A stretch of DNA of 64,000 nucleotides from DAOULT01 sp964646625 (GCA_964646625.1 CAZYHC010000011.1:49178-113177), one strand, 5' to 3'; positions 16,394 to 26,400 are shown, numbered from the stretch's first letter. Made by a program: numbers and translations. Notes: generated by a model from the letters alone, not told the origin.

Positions 16394-17140
16394 TTAAGAG
16401 CGTGTCTCCCAGGGCAACAGAAAGTAGCGTTTCAGGATCAGCATCGGCGGGCGGAAGTGGTTGACCCCGAACTGGTGGGCCAGGCTCTCTTCCACGCTGA
16501 TGAAGGCGATGGGCAAATGCAACCCCTGGCTGGCCTCCTCCAGCAGGCGGTGTCCTTCTTCAATGACCTCCGCGGTTGTTTCCCCCATCAGATTGGGATT
16601 GCTGACCAGGGCCACGACCTTCAGGCGAGAACTGCGCTCGATCTCGGCGATGGACTGGCCGATACCGGCCACGGTGGTGGTGAAGGGGCGGTAGGGGTTG
16701 ACCACAAAATAGAGGGTGTAGCCCGTCTGCTTCAGGTACGGACTGAACTGGCTCAGCGCCCTGGCGCCTTGTTCGTCGCCCCCTACGTCCAGGACGACCG
16801 GGCGCTGGTTCTGTTGCATGGCGCCCAGAATCTCAGGAACTAAGCCCGGGATGTCCACGTAGCGGGAGACGGCGGCCGGGGCGATCACCTCCACCCCTTC
16901 TCCTTTCAGCGCTTCGGTCATTTCCCGAGAACGGAAATAGGGGGTGACGATGTCCAGGTCGATCAAAATTGGATCGGGCCTGGACGAAGGCAAGACGAAG
17001 GGGGCGAAGTTAGATTTATCTTCCCGTCCTCTATGGTCCTTTAGGCTCACGGCGTAGTTGATAGCTATCTCTGTTTTTCCGCTGCCGAAGCGACCAGCAA
17101 AAATGAGGATTCGGTTTCCTCCAGAGTTTTGCGAAACCAC
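16394..17140 (-). CDS. P-loop ATPase/GTPase next to the oxidoreductase operon
   Basis: 248 residues. The Walker A motif AGRFGSGKTEIA is at residues 15-26, followed by LIDLDIVTPYFRSREM and VVLDVGGDEQGARAL, a MinD/CobB-like nucleotide-binding fold. The only canonical start is GTG at 17138-17140, which makes the gene overlap the 3' end of adenosine deaminase by 76 bases. A good GGAGG lies inside the overlap, upstream of ATC/ATT codons only. Its position directly before the delta-alpha-beta-gamma genes suggests a role in assembly or regulation of that enzyme, which is inference. Confidence 0.75.
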   Translation of the reverse strand: MVSQNSGGNRILIFAGRFGSGKTEIAINYAVSLKDHRGREDKSNFAPFVLPSSRPDPILIDLDIVTPYFRSREMTEALKGEGVEVIAPAAVSRYVDIPGLVPEILGAMQQNQRPVVLDVGGDEQGARALSQFSPYLKQTGYTLYFVVNPYRPFTTTVAGIGQSIAEIERSSRLKVVALVSNPNLMGETTAEVIEEGHRLLEEASQGLHLPIAFISVEESLAHQFGVNHFRPPMLILKRYFLLPWETRS

Positions 17141-18156
17141 GTTTCCAGTCTTTCTTTTTCCTCCGAAGGCAAGAAGGCCGCTCTGACACCGTTGAGGATC
17201 ATTTCCCTAAGCTCGTCCAGAGAGAGGCCGATTTCCTGGATCGCTATATAGTATTCATCCGTCAGGGTGATGTCGCTGATGCTGGGGTCGTCGGTATTGA
17301 TGGTAGCTATCACCCCCTGGCGATGGAAGTCGCGCAAAGGATGCTTGCTCAACTCCTGCACCACCCCGGTTTGGAGATTACTGGTAGGACACATCTCCAG
17401 GATCACATTTTCGCGACGCAACAGATCGAGCACGGACGGGTCTTCGCCCGCTCTTACCCCGTGACCGATACGCTGTGCCCCCAGACGCTCGACGGCCATG
17501 CGCACGCTGTCCGCTCCCTGACCATCTCGGGCCTCTCCAGCGTGGACGGTGATGCCCAGGCCGGCTTGTTTGGCCAACTGGAAGATGTCGGCAAAAGTGT
17601 GCATCGGATAGCTGACCTCGTCGCCGGCCAGGTCCAGCCCAACGACCCCCGCAGGGGCGTAGGCGATGGCGGCCATGGCGATGCGTAAGGATGTTTCGTG
17701 ATCGAATTCCCGCACGATGGTAACCAGCAGCCTGGTTTTTATCTCCCATTCTCGTTGAGCCTTATCCACCGCGCTGGTGACCCAATCCATCACCTCTTCC
17801 AGGGGAAAACCCTGGCTGAGGGCCAGGCTGTAGGGACTGAAACGCAGCTCAAGATATTTAACGTTGTCGGCTGCTGCATCGGCTACCGCCTCATAAGCGA
17901 CCCGTTCGATGGCCTCTCGGCTGGAATAGAACTGGCGCAGAAACCGAAATTTTTCCAGAAAGCCCTGAAAATCAGGGATGTGATCTTCGGTTACCTGGGC
18001 TAGAGGCCGGATAGCTTCGATGTCATAGTTATGTAGGGAGACGTTATGTTGCTGAGCGATCTCCGACAGGGTTTCTAAACGTAGAGAACCCTCCAGGTGC
18101 CTGTGGAGATCAACTTTGGGTAAGTGGTGTAGCCTTTCCTTTAAGTTTTGGTCCAT
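17065..18156 (-). CDS. add: Adenosine deaminase
   Basis: 363 residues with the amidohydrolase metal and catalytic motifs: VDLHRHLEGSLR (HxH, about residue 17), VHAGEARDG (about 198), GHGVRAGED (His) and NTDDPSIS (Asp pair, about 290). It deaminates adenosine (or 6-aminodeoxyfutalosine in the related branch) to inosine. The presence of EMCPTSNLQTG is typical of the adenosine deaminase branch. The last 76 bases overlap the start of the following ATPase gene. Confidence 0.93.
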   Translation of the reverse strand: MDQNLKERLHHLPKVDLHRHLEGSLRLETLSEIAQQHNVSLHNYDIEAIRPLAQVTEDHIPDFQGFLEKFRFLRQFYSSREAIERVAYEAVADAAADNVKYLELRFSPYSLALSQGFPLEEVMDWVTSAVDKAQREWEIKTRLLVTIVREFDHETSLRIAMAAIAYAPAGVVGLDLAGDEVSYPMHTFADIFQLAKQAGLGITVHAGEARDGQGADSVRMAVERLGAQRIGHGVRAGEDPSVLDLLRRENVILEMCPTSNLQTGVVQELSKHPLRDFHRQGVIATINTDDPSISDITLTDEYYIAIQEIGLSLDELREMILNGVRAAFLPSEEKERLETWFRKTLEETESSFLLVASAAEKQR

Positions 18157-18242
18157 ACGGTGTATACCTTATCCTTGGGAGGAATAAAGAGTTACTTTGT
18201 AGCAGGCAAACACGGCGCAATTACAACTCAGGTCAGATACGA

Positions 18243-19145
18243 TCATGGGGAGAGCAGAATCCCCAGTGCTATCGAGATCAGTTTGGTTTCGTGAGGGTCG
18301 GAACGCGACGTAACGATTAACGGAGACTTGGCGCCCACGACCACCCCGGCCATCCGCCCTTTGGCGAAGTAGATAATGGCCTTAGCCAGCATGTTGCCCG
18401 CCTCAATATCAGGTGTGATCAGGATATCAGCCTGACCAGCCACCTTACTGTGGATACCCTTAACTTTCGCGGCCTCCAGAGAGATAGCGTTATCCAATGC
18501 CAGGGGGCCATCTACCAACCCGCCTTTGAGTTGGCCGCGTTCCGCCATCTTGGAGAGGTTGGCCGCATCGATAGTGGTGGGTATCTTGGGATTGATCATC
18601 TCGGTGGCGGCCAGGGCGGCCACTTTGGGCTCCTTGACCCCCAGCCTGAGGGCCACGTCGATGGCATTTTGCACCAGCTCCACCTTCTGTTCCATGGTAG
18701 GAGCCACCACTACGCCGGAGTCACTGACGAAAATCAGACGCTCGAAGCCCGGTATCTCGAAGATGGCTACGTGGGTAAAAAGCCGGTTGGTACGCAACCC
18801 TATCTCTCGGTCTAAAGCGGCCCGCAGGAAATCGCCGGTCTCGATCTGGCCTTTCATCGCCAGGTCAGCGTGGCCCTGACTGACCAGTTGCATGACCTTG
18901 CGGGCCGCGTCCTGGGGGTCGGGTTCATGGATGATCATCATCCGCCCGATATCGAGCTGGTCTTGTTGGGCCAGGTTTTCGATCACGGCCCGGTCGCCCA
19001 CCAGGATGCACTCGGCCAGACCCTGCTGTTCGGCATCCTGGGCGGCCAGCAGCACCTCATGCTCATGGGCCGCCACGATAGCCACGGTTTTGGGCCCTCT
19101 GGCCCGGGCGGCTTCCATCAATTGAGCAAAATTTTTGATAGCCAT
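18243..19145 (-). CDS. ptb: Phosphate butyryl/acetyltransferase family enzyme
   Basis: 300 residues, the length of phosphate butyryltransferases and shorter than two-domain Pta. Typical blocks are present: ADLAMKGQIETGDFLRAAL, HVAIFEIPGFERLIFVSDSGVV, GGLVDGPLALDNAIS and ILITPDIEAGNMLAKAI. It converts an acyl-CoA plus phosphate to an acyl phosphate and CoA. Coupled to the 2-oxoisovalerate-type ferredoxin oxidoreductase nearby, it could make isobutyryl phosphate for ATP formation. No acyl (butyrate) kinase gene is seen in the window. Confidence 0.87.
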   Translation of the reverse strand: MAIKNFAQLMEAARARGPKTVAIVAAHEHEVLLAAQDAEQQGLAECILVGDRAVIENLAQQDQLDIGRMMIIHEPDPQDAARKVMQLVSQGHADLAMKGQIETGDFLRAALDREIGLRTNRLFTHVAIFEIPGFERLIFVSDSGVVVAPTMEQKVELVQNAIDVALRLGVKEPKVAALAATEMINPKIPTTIDAANLSKMAERGQLKGGLVDGPLALDNAISLEAAKVKGIHSKVAGQADILITPDIEAGNMLAKAIIYFAKGRMAGVVVGAKSPLIVTSRSDPHETKLISIALGILLSP

Positions 19146-19194
19146 GCTTTCAGCATCTCCTTGAGATAGAATACCTCACCCGGCCAACAGGCTC

Positions 19195-21561
19195 TTATTG
19201 CTCCTCGCGGTCTGTTTCCTCGCTGTAGCCCAGAGCAGTCATATAGGCCATGTTCACCGTGGGCAAGGTGAAGAAAAAAGTACTCCCTTTGCCCAGCTCG
19301 CTTTTGACTCCTGCCTTTCCGCCATGTGCTTCCACGATGTCCTTTACGATGGCTAACCCCAAACCGGCCCCGCCAAAATGACGCGTGGTGGAGCCATCCA
19401 CCTGGTAGAAACGTTCGAAAACTTTATCCAGCTTATCGGTGGAGATCCCGATGCCTGTGTCGGCTACCTCCACGCGCAGATACTCGTTCTCATCCTCAAT
19501 ACGCACCGTGATTTCCCCTCCATCGGGACTGAACTTGATGGCATTGCCTAACAGGTTATCGAAAACCTGGCCGATGCGATCACGATCGCCCAACACCAGG
19601 GGCAGGGAATCGGGTATCTTGGTCTTCAGGCTGATGCCTGCTTGCTGGGCTTTGGCGTTGGCGGCCTCCAGGGCCAGGTGAGCTATTTCGGCCAGAGAGG
19701 TAGGCATTACTTTGATGCCCACCGTCTCAATGTGTTGCAGCGAGAGGATATCGTCCACCAGTCTATCCAGGGCTTTCGCTTTGTTGACCACGATTTCCAT
19801 TTTCTCTTTCTGGGCGGGGTTTAGCTCCCCCAGGCTGCCATCCAGGAATAGTTCGACGTAACCCCTGATGAAGGTCAGGGGAGTACGTAACTCGTGGGAG
19901 ACGTTTTGCACGAACTCGGCTTTCAGGTTACTCATCTCCTTGAGCTCTTCGTAAGCGCGCTCCAACCTTGCGGCTCTTTCCCGGAGGCTTTCGAACAGGC
20001 GGGCATTCTCGATAGCCACCGCCGCCTGCGCGGCGGCGATGGTCAATAAGCGCCCTTCGTCGGGGCTGAAAGCGCACACCTTATCGTCATCGACGTTGAG
20101 CGTGCCGATGACCTTGCCCCTGGCAAGCAGCGGCACCACAAAGAGGGAGCGCACGCTGGGATCGAAAACGATAAAATCGGGATCTTGCCGGCTATCGGGG
20201 ATATAGACAGGGACCGCCTCGCGCGCTACTTTACCGCCGATGCCCTCGCCCACTTTCATCCTGGCTTCTTTGAGCCACTTAGGTTTGATCCCGGAGGCGG
20301 CCTTGATCTCCAAAATCTGGCTCTCTTCGTTGAGCAGGAAGATACAACAGGCCCGACAATCGAACACTTTTCTCAAAATGTGAACGATGCGATCCAGGAT
20401 CTCGTTAAGGTCCAGGCTGGAGGTGATCTGGTGCGCCAGGGTGAGCAGGGTGGAGACCTCGGACAGATGACGCTCCAACTCTTCGTGAAGCATGGCATTC
20501 TTGATGGCGATGACCGCCGAAGTGGAGATGTGAGCCAACAGCTTCAGATCATCCATGCCAAAGGGGCGGTCATCGACCCTGTTAATCAGCTCGATGACCC
20601 CGATCACGCGCTGGTCCTGATCTTCCATGGGCACGCACAGCACCGATTTGGTGACGAAGTCCGTGGAGAGGTCGAATTGAGCGTAGTGACGGGGGTCGCT
20701 GCGGGCGTCAGGGACCAGCAGAGGTTCGCCCTTCTCCGCCACCCACCCGGCAATGCCCTGGCCTACCGGCAGGGTAAGGGGTTTCAACTGGTCGCTTTTC
20801 TCCCCGATGGCCACTTTGAACCTCAGTTGGTCGCCGTCCACTAACAGCAGGGAACCGGCTTCTACCTGGAAAAGCCTGCTGACCTCGTGCATGATGGAGG
20901 TCAGGGTGGTTTCCAGGTTCAGACTGGCCACGATGGTCTTTCCGATCTGGTCGAGGGTGGTTAGCTCGGCGATGCGCCGTTCGCGTTCCCCGAACAGCTT
21001 GGCGTTTTCGAGGGCGATGGCGATCTGGTCGGCCAGCGTTCGTAAGACGAAGACATCGCTTTTAGCGAAGACGTGGGCTTCGGTGCTCTGTATATCCAGA
21101 ACGCCTAACACCCGTTCCCCAATTTTAAGGGGAACGGCCAGTTCGGCCCGGGTATCGCTCAAGGGCTCGTAAAACTTGTAGCGGGGCTCCTGGGTGACGT
21201 CGTTGGCCACTAACGGTTCCGCCGTTTGAGCCACGTAGCCGATAATGCTCCGCCCCCCGATTTTGAAGCGTATTCTCTCGGTGGCTAGCAACTCCCCTAT
21301 GGGTCCAACGCCCGCCTTGCATTCAATGTAATCGGTTTCAGGTTCGATGAGAAAGATGTGGATGTAATTGTAGCCAAAACTGTCCTGGATCAACTCCACC
21401 ACCTGGGCTAACAGCTCATCGGGATCCAGGATAGAGGCGATCTTGCGGCTGAGCTGACCGATCGTTTCCAGATGGTGAAGCCATCTCCGTTCCGCTTCCA
21501 GGAGAGATTCTTTGTCAATTTCCAGTTCGGCGGCAAGAGTAGGTTTTTCAATCGCTCTCAT
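19195..21561 (-). CDS. Three-GAF sensor histidine kinase
   Basis: 788 residues. Three consecutive GAF domains (about 45-190, 205-358 and 375-520) precede a HisKA dimerisation domain with the phosphorylated His (FVQNVSHELRTPLTFIRGYV, about 550) and a HATPase_c domain (N box LLGNAIKFSPDGG; G1 VADTGIGIS; G2 HFGGAGLGLAIVKDIVEAHGG). No membrane helix: a soluble kinase. No response regulator is adjacent. The start (21559-21561) overlaps the stop of the small membrane gene by four bases (ATGA), so it is the last gene of the wHTH-KaiC-membrane-kinase cassette. Confidence 0.93.
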   Translation of the reverse strand: MRAIEKPTLAAELEIDKESLLEAERRWLHHLETIGQLSRKIASILDPDELLAQVVELIQDSFGYNYIHIFLIEPETDYIECKAGVGPIGELLATERIRFKIGGRSIIGYVAQTAEPLVANDVTQEPRYKFYEPLSDTRAELAVPLKIGERVLGVLDIQSTEAHVFAKSDVFVLRTLADQIAIALENAKLFGERERRIAELTTLDQIGKTIVASLNLETTLTSIMHEVSRLFQVEAGSLLLVDGDQLRFKVAIGEKSDQLKPLTLPVGQGIAGWVAEKGEPLLVPDARSDPRHYAQFDLSTDFVTKSVLCVPMEDQDQRVIGVIELINRVDDRPFGMDDLKLLAHISTSAVIAIKNAMLHEELERHLSEVSTLLTLAHQITSSLDLNEILDRIVHILRKVFDCRACCIFLLNEESQILEIKAASGIKPKWLKEARMKVGEGIGGKVAREAVPVYIPDSRQDPDFIVFDPSVRSLFVVPLLARGKVIGTLNVDDDKVCAFSPDEGRLLTIAAAQAAVAIENARLFESLRERAARLERAYEELKEMSNLKAEFVQNVSHELRTPLTFIRGYVELFLDGSLGELNPAQKEKMEIVVNKAKALDRLVDDILSLQHIETVGIKVMPTSLAEIAHLALEAANAKAQQAGISLKTKIPDSLPLVLGDRDRIGQVFDNLLGNAIKFSPDGGEITVRIEDENEYLRVEVADTGIGISTDKLDKVFERFYQVDGSTTRHFGGAGLGLAIVKDIVEAHGGKAGVKSELGKGSTFFFTLPTVNMAYMTALGYSEETDREEQ

Positions 21562-21890
21562 TTTTCTTTAAACAACCAATCCCAATAGCGCAGGGTGATG
21601 AGCAGCACAATGGTAGCTCCCAGGGCTAAAGGGAAGCTATAGACGATCAAATAGAACAGATCGTCGTTCAAGAAGGCCGCGGTTTGTGGGGGAGTATAAA
21701 AGGTGCCGATCCGCAGCAGACGGGCGAGCAAGGCGATGAAGAGGCAAATAGCTCCCAGGTAAAAGCCTCGGTAGTACTGTCGCATCTTGGTCACTGCCCC
21801 CAGCCTTTGGCTGAGTTCGGCCAGAATGAACACGATATGTATAACGGCTATCAAGCCTGCTGAGCCGAACAAAGCTGCTATAATGTTCAA
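21558..21890 (-). CDS. Small membrane protein of the KaiC/kinase cassette (second)
   Basis: 110 residues with three hydrophobic segments (about 5-25, 45-65 and 80-102). The polar loop between the first two is Arg-rich (SQRLGAVTKMRQYYRG), suggesting a cytoplasmic loop. Family not recognised. It overlaps both neighbours by four bases (ATGA junctions at 21558-21561 and 21887-21890), so translation is probably coupled. A membrane partner for the soluble kinase that follows is the obvious hypothesis. Confidence 0.72.
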   Translation of the reverse strand: MNIIAALFGSAGLIAVIHIVFILAELSQRLGAVTKMRQYYRGFYLGAICLFIALLARLLRIGTFYTPPQTAAFLNDDLFYLIVYSFPLALGATIVLLITLRYWDWLFKEK

Positions 21891-22186
21891 CGTTTACTAC
21901 CTCTCGTCATCAAGCCCAGAAGAGAGGCTCCCAGAAAACTCAAAATCAGACCGCCGGAAAATAACAGGGTGTCGCCCATCACGTCGCCAGCAAAATCGTA
22001 GCTGGAGAAAAGGTACTGGATAGCACTCAATAGGAACAGGATCAGCGGCAGAATAAACAGATGGCGATGGGTACTCTGTCCAGACTTTTTTTCATAAAAC
22101 CTGGCTATCATGAATAGAAAGAACAGGGTAATGGCAATGACCACCCAGGAATAGATGTTTAAGATTCCGATCAGGGTCTTAACCAT
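21887..22186 (-). CDS. Small membrane protein of the KaiC/kinase cassette (first)
   Basis: 99 residues with three hydrophobic segments (about 5-25, 43-60 and 72-92) and a basic first loop (ARFYEKKSGQSTHRH). The C-terminus is GLMTRGSKR. No family recognised; topology resembles the next gene's product and the two may form a pair. It starts 34 bases after the KaiC-like gene ends. Confidence 0.72.
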   Translation of the reverse strand: MVKTLIGILNIYSWVVIAITLFFLFMIARFYEKKSGQSTHRHLFILPLILFLLSAIQYLFSSYDFAGDVMGDTLLFSGGLILSFLGASLLGLMTRGSKR

Positions 22187-22220
22187 AGTGTTTTTTTTGC
22201 TGAGTGTGGTGCGGTGCGGC

Positions 22221-22982
22221 CTATTTCTTTACGAAGGCCTGCACAAACGAATCAGCCATGCGGTGGGGACTCCCGCTCATGATCCCTTCCTGCCCCTCGA
22301 ACTTAGTCTTAACCTCGATGCCTCTGGACGTGATCTCGAAACGACGGATGTCTTTATCGTGATCGCTGCCGCGCAGCTTAAGGATCAGCAGCGCTTTATG
22401 CAACGCGCTTTCGATCTCCACATACCGTAATAGAATGTATGAGTCCACGATAAACGCGGTGTCTTCTTCACTGCCGTCCATTCCCCCGAACGGGGCGCTG
22501 CTTTCACGGGTCAAAATGCTGGTTAACCCCTCGCGCTTGAGGGCATTGATAAAGCTGTACTCCAGGGCTCTGAGCTCGATGGGGTCGGGGGTCAACTTCT
22601 CGAAATGGGACAGACTGTCGATCAGGATGCGCCGCGCTTCCATCTCGCTGGTCCAGGTCTCGATCATCCCCCCCACCCCTTCCAGATCGGCCTTGGTCAC
22701 CTCTGGGCTGGTCATAATAACCTTGAGTTTCCCTGCCCGCTCCAACTGTGCGAAATCCCACCCAAAAGAGGCGGCATCGCGATAGTATTGTTGCGGAAAC
22801 TCCTCGAAAGTCACAATCAAACCCGGCTCATCGTACTGCTGGATACCATTATAAATAAATTGCATGCCCAGGGTACTTTTGCCCGTGCCTGGCGCTCCCT
22901 CGATCAGATTGGCCGACCGGGCCAGGAACCCGCCCTGAAGCATCTCATCCAGACCTTTGATACCCGTTTTCACCCTTTGCAT
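22221..22982 (-). CDS. KaiC-like RecA-superfamily ATPase, single domain
   Basis: 253 residues, one KaiC/RadA-type domain: TGIKGLDEMLQGGF at the N-terminus, Walker A EGAPGTGKSTLGMQF (about residues 28-42), TFEEFPQQYYRDAASFGWD, a Walker B-like strand RRILIDSLSHFEKL (about 118), and a C-terminal strand block with RGIEV. Such single-domain KaiC homologues are widespread in archaea and Chloroflexota and act in signal transduction rather than in a circadian clock. It is flanked by a winged-helix-like gene and by two membrane genes plus a histidine kinase, all on one strand. Confidence 0.88.
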   Translation of the reverse strand: MQRVKTGIKGLDEMLQGGFLARSANLIEGAPGTGKSTLGMQFIYNGIQQYDEPGLIVTFEEFPQQYYRDAASFGWDFAQLERAGKLKVIMTSPEVTKADLEGVGGMIETWTSEMEARRILIDSLSHFEKLTPDPIELRALEYSFINALKREGLTSILTRESSAPFGGMDGSEEDTAFIVDSYILLRYVEIESALHKALLILKLRGSDHDKDIRRFEITSRGIEVKTKFEGQEGIMSGSPHRMADSFVQAFVKK

Positions 22983-23011
22983 AATCGTTTCTCTCCCTCA
23001 TCCGCTCCTGG

Positions 23012-23392
23012 TTACCTCATGCCCCGAATGATGTGATAGACCGCCTTGACCCTGAAATGACGGTCGTCGCAGGCCATAACAAAGTCATCTATCAGTCGAT
23101 GCATGTCTTCGTCCCTGGCCAACGAGTAAATAGGCATTTCGCCGGCAAAATGTTTTTCCATCACCCCACTGTTCACCAGTTCTTCGAGCTCAGGCTCGAC
23201 GGTCAGCACGTTGCGGCCAAAATACTTGGCTATGTTCTCAGCCGTATCGACGGTGTTCGGATTCTCGTGAAAGAATCTGACCAGGTCCCATTTGACGAAC
23301 GAGTTTACTTTCGTTTTCACGAAGTCTAGCAGTTTGGGATCCATGTCTTCCATCAGTTTGGCTGTAAAATCGTCGCTGTTGTCGTTCAGCAT
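23012..23392 (-). CDS. Probable winged-helix protein
   Basis: 126 residues. The central part (about 33-95: KWDLVRFFHENPNTVDTAEN, IAKYFGRNV, VEPELEELVNSGVMEKH, YSLARD) has the helix-turn-helix plus wing pattern of small MarR/ArsR-like regulators. The C-terminus (DDFVMACDDRHFRVKAVYHI) is helical. It precedes the KaiC-like ATPase by 29 bases and probably belongs to the same transcript. Whether it binds DNA or serves as a protein adaptor is unknown. Confidence 0.7.
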   Translation of the reverse strand: MLNDNSDDFTAKLMEDMDPKLLDFVKTKVNSFVKWDLVRFFHENPNTVDTAENIAKYFGRNVLTVEPELEELVNSGVMEKHFAGEMPIYSLARDEDMHRLIDDFVMACDDRHFRVKAVYHIIRGMR

Positions 23393-23453
23393 CGTGGCCT
23401 CCTTTCGCCGATGGGGAGGATCTTAATATATTTTAACATCAAAGGAGAAAAAA

Positions 23454-26400
23454 TCAAAGTCCTGAAGCTGCCGTGACCAACCTGAGCGGCTGGGGCGTCT
23501 GGCGGAAAACGTTGCTCACCACGCGCCACTGAATCTCCCGCTCCAGGTTGCCAAACATCTCGAAAGCGCGGCGCTTGTATTGGACCAGGGGGTCGCGCTG
23601 GCCGTAGGCCTCTAAGCCAATGCCCTCCCGCAGTTCCTCGATGGCGGTCAGGTAATCGATCCACAAATGGCTTATCACCCCCAACATCAAGTCTCTGCTG
23701 ATCTGGTTGACCATTTGGCCTCCCAGATAGGCGGCGATGAGGGCCCGTGTCTCCTCATCCAGGTCGGAGAGCCTGGCGGGGGCGATGGCCTCCACCTGGG
23801 CGCGGCCCAAAAGCTGCAAAATATCGTCGTAAGCTTCCAGATCAATTAACCTCTGAGGCTCGAAATACTCTCTTTCTTGCTCGTCCAGGGTGAGGCCCCT
23901 CTGGTGCAGAAAGGAGCGTATTTTGCGCCGGGTGGGGGGATCAAGCGCGCCCACTGGCTGCTCCCTGAGAGCTTCCTCCTGCCGGGCGCGAAGGTGCTCC
24001 ATCAGGTCAGTATACACCTCTTCCTCCAGGTCTGAGAGCTTTCGTGCCCGGAACTTTTCCAATCTCTCCTGGGCCACAAAATGGCCCTCGGCGCGCAAGT
24101 GTTGTCTGATGTCCTCTCTGAGCTCTGGTTCCAGATCGACGATGGCCCCCTGCCTGATGTCCGCCAACTGCCACTGCCCCAGGGAGCGGGCCAGATCGCC
24201 ATACTCGCTTTTGTGAAGATAGGCGGCCAGCGTGCTCTGGGAAAATCGGGCCAGGTCTTCCCTGTTGAGGAAATAGCCGATCTCGTCCAGGTAGCGCCGT
24301 AAACCCTGCCGCAGATTCTCCTCCAAGGCGCCCACTCGTTCCTGCCCGATTTCTAGCTCCAGGTGATGGCCTATATATTGTGCTACATTCTGGTAGGTCT
24401 TTTCATCGAAATCGATCAATTTCTTCTGCCGGTACTCCTCCAGACGCCCCCTGTCCACGAAAAGGTCGATGCTTTCCAGGTAATGCCACACCTGCCTTTG
24501 CAGAGCCGCGTCCAGCTCGCTGATGGTCCGTTCGGTGAAAGGAGCCAGGAGAGCGTGCCCTACCTGCTGACACAAGCCCTCGTAAGCTTCCATCGCTCCC
24601 AGTTTCGTCCGTTCCAGGTGGGCCGCTTTGGCTTCGTCCAGGAAGTAGTCGTGAGCGTTGAGGTAGCGCCGTAGCTCGCTCACCACGCTCTCCCCCAGGG
24701 AGCCTATTCTGTTCCCCTTCAGGGCGGCCCGCAGTTCGGAGGCCAGGTGGTCGTGCACTTTACGGTCCAGGCCGTCGCCCAAATCCATCACCCGCCTTGC
24801 TTGCAGGGCCAGCTTTTTGTCCTCGTCCACGAAGTAATCCGTCTCTTTGAGGTAGCCCTGAATGCTTTGTTGCAGGTCGGGCGGCAACTCCGAGAAACGG
24901 CGTTGTTTGACGGCGGCCAACTGTTCACGGCCCAGGTGATGGGAGATGTCCAGGTACAGGGAGCGATCCAGGTCTTCCAGCTTTTGCTCCATGAGACGGC
25001 GCCGTTTGGACTTTTTTCTGTAAAGGGCATTGACGTCCAGGTAGCGCAGAATACTTTCCCTGGTAGCCTGCTCCAGGTTGAAAAATTTGCGCTTCTTGAG
25101 GGCTTCCATCATCTGGTCGCCGATATGCTGCTCCAGGTCGTGGTAAACTCCTCCGTCCAGGCTGGCCAGCGTTTGCCCGGCCCACTGCCGGGCCTTAGCC
25201 TGGTCCACGAAATAATCCTGGCTGTTTAGATAATCGTACACCCTCTCCTGCACGTCCGGCTCCAGGTCGGCTATGGGCCTTTCGGTCAGACTGCTTTCCA
25301 GAGCGTGAAGCAGGTGTCGCTCGGCTTCGGAAGCGTATTCTGGCCCCAGGTCGGACAGCTTACGTTGAAGGAGGGCTTTTTCTTTGGCCTGGTCAGTTAA
25401 ATAGCCCTCATTTTTGAGATAGCTCCACACCTCCTGGCGGGTGTCGGCGCGCAGGTCGGCCAGAAGGCCGTCGGGCGGGAGCTTTTTTTCGCCCAGATGT
25501 CGGGCCAGGCCGTCGTACGCGGCCTGATCCAGGGCGGCCAGTTTGCTCTGAGCAACGACCTGTCTTAGTTCTGCGTCCCATAGAAGGCCCTCTTCCTGGA
25601 GGTAGCCCATCACTTTTTGGCGGGTGTCGATGTCCAGATTGTGTATCTTGCGTTGCTTGACTCCGTCCACCCGTTGGGCGCTTAGATACTGGCAGGCCTG
25701 ATGCCGCACCTCATCCCCCAGATCGCTCACCAGTTGGTGGATGAAGAAGTGTTGGATCCTTTCCTCGTCAACGAAGTGCCCCCGGCTTTTAAGGTGGGCC
25801 AATATGTGCTGCTGCATCTCCTCGTCCAGGTCGGAGATGATTTCGTTTTCGATATTCGCCAGGAGCTTTTGGCCCAGCAGCGCGCCCAGGCTCTCCTGCA
25901 TTTTATCGTCCAGGTCGCCCACCCGGCGTTCGAGGAGACGGGCCTCGGCAGCCGGGTCGTCAAAGTAGCCCCGGCGCTGAAGGTGTTCTTCTATCCGGGC
26001 GGCCAGTTCTTTGTCCAGGTCGATGACCCTCTGCTCTCTGATGCTTTCCGAAAGAAAGTGCCCCAGATATTCCAACAGTTCGGCGCCCATCTCCAACTCG
26101 CTCAGCCTTTGGCCTTCCACCTGGCGCATCTTCAAGCCGCGAAAAACATCGCGGCGGAGCTCATCGTCCAGATCGCCTATCAGTCTTTCCTGGCTGTCGC
26201 CGACCCGCACCTGACCAAAATACCGTTCCAAACCGGCGCGGCTCTCCGGATCCAAATGGGCCAGGCTTAGCTTTCCAAGCCGCGCCATCTCCTGTGCGCT
26301 CCAGATGCGTTGGCGGTCGGCCATAGCCCGCTCCAGGTGGGCCAGGATAGTCCGGCCTAACTCCTCTTCCCTCAAATCTATTACCTGAGCTACGACGATG

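Noticed and set aside
14903..16843. Plus-strand frame of 646 codons antisense to the ferredoxin oxidoreductase genes
   Set aside because: It lies opposite highly conserved genes, its translation is His/Gly/Arg-rich with no recognisable domain, and it is a by-product of high-GC codon use on the other strand.
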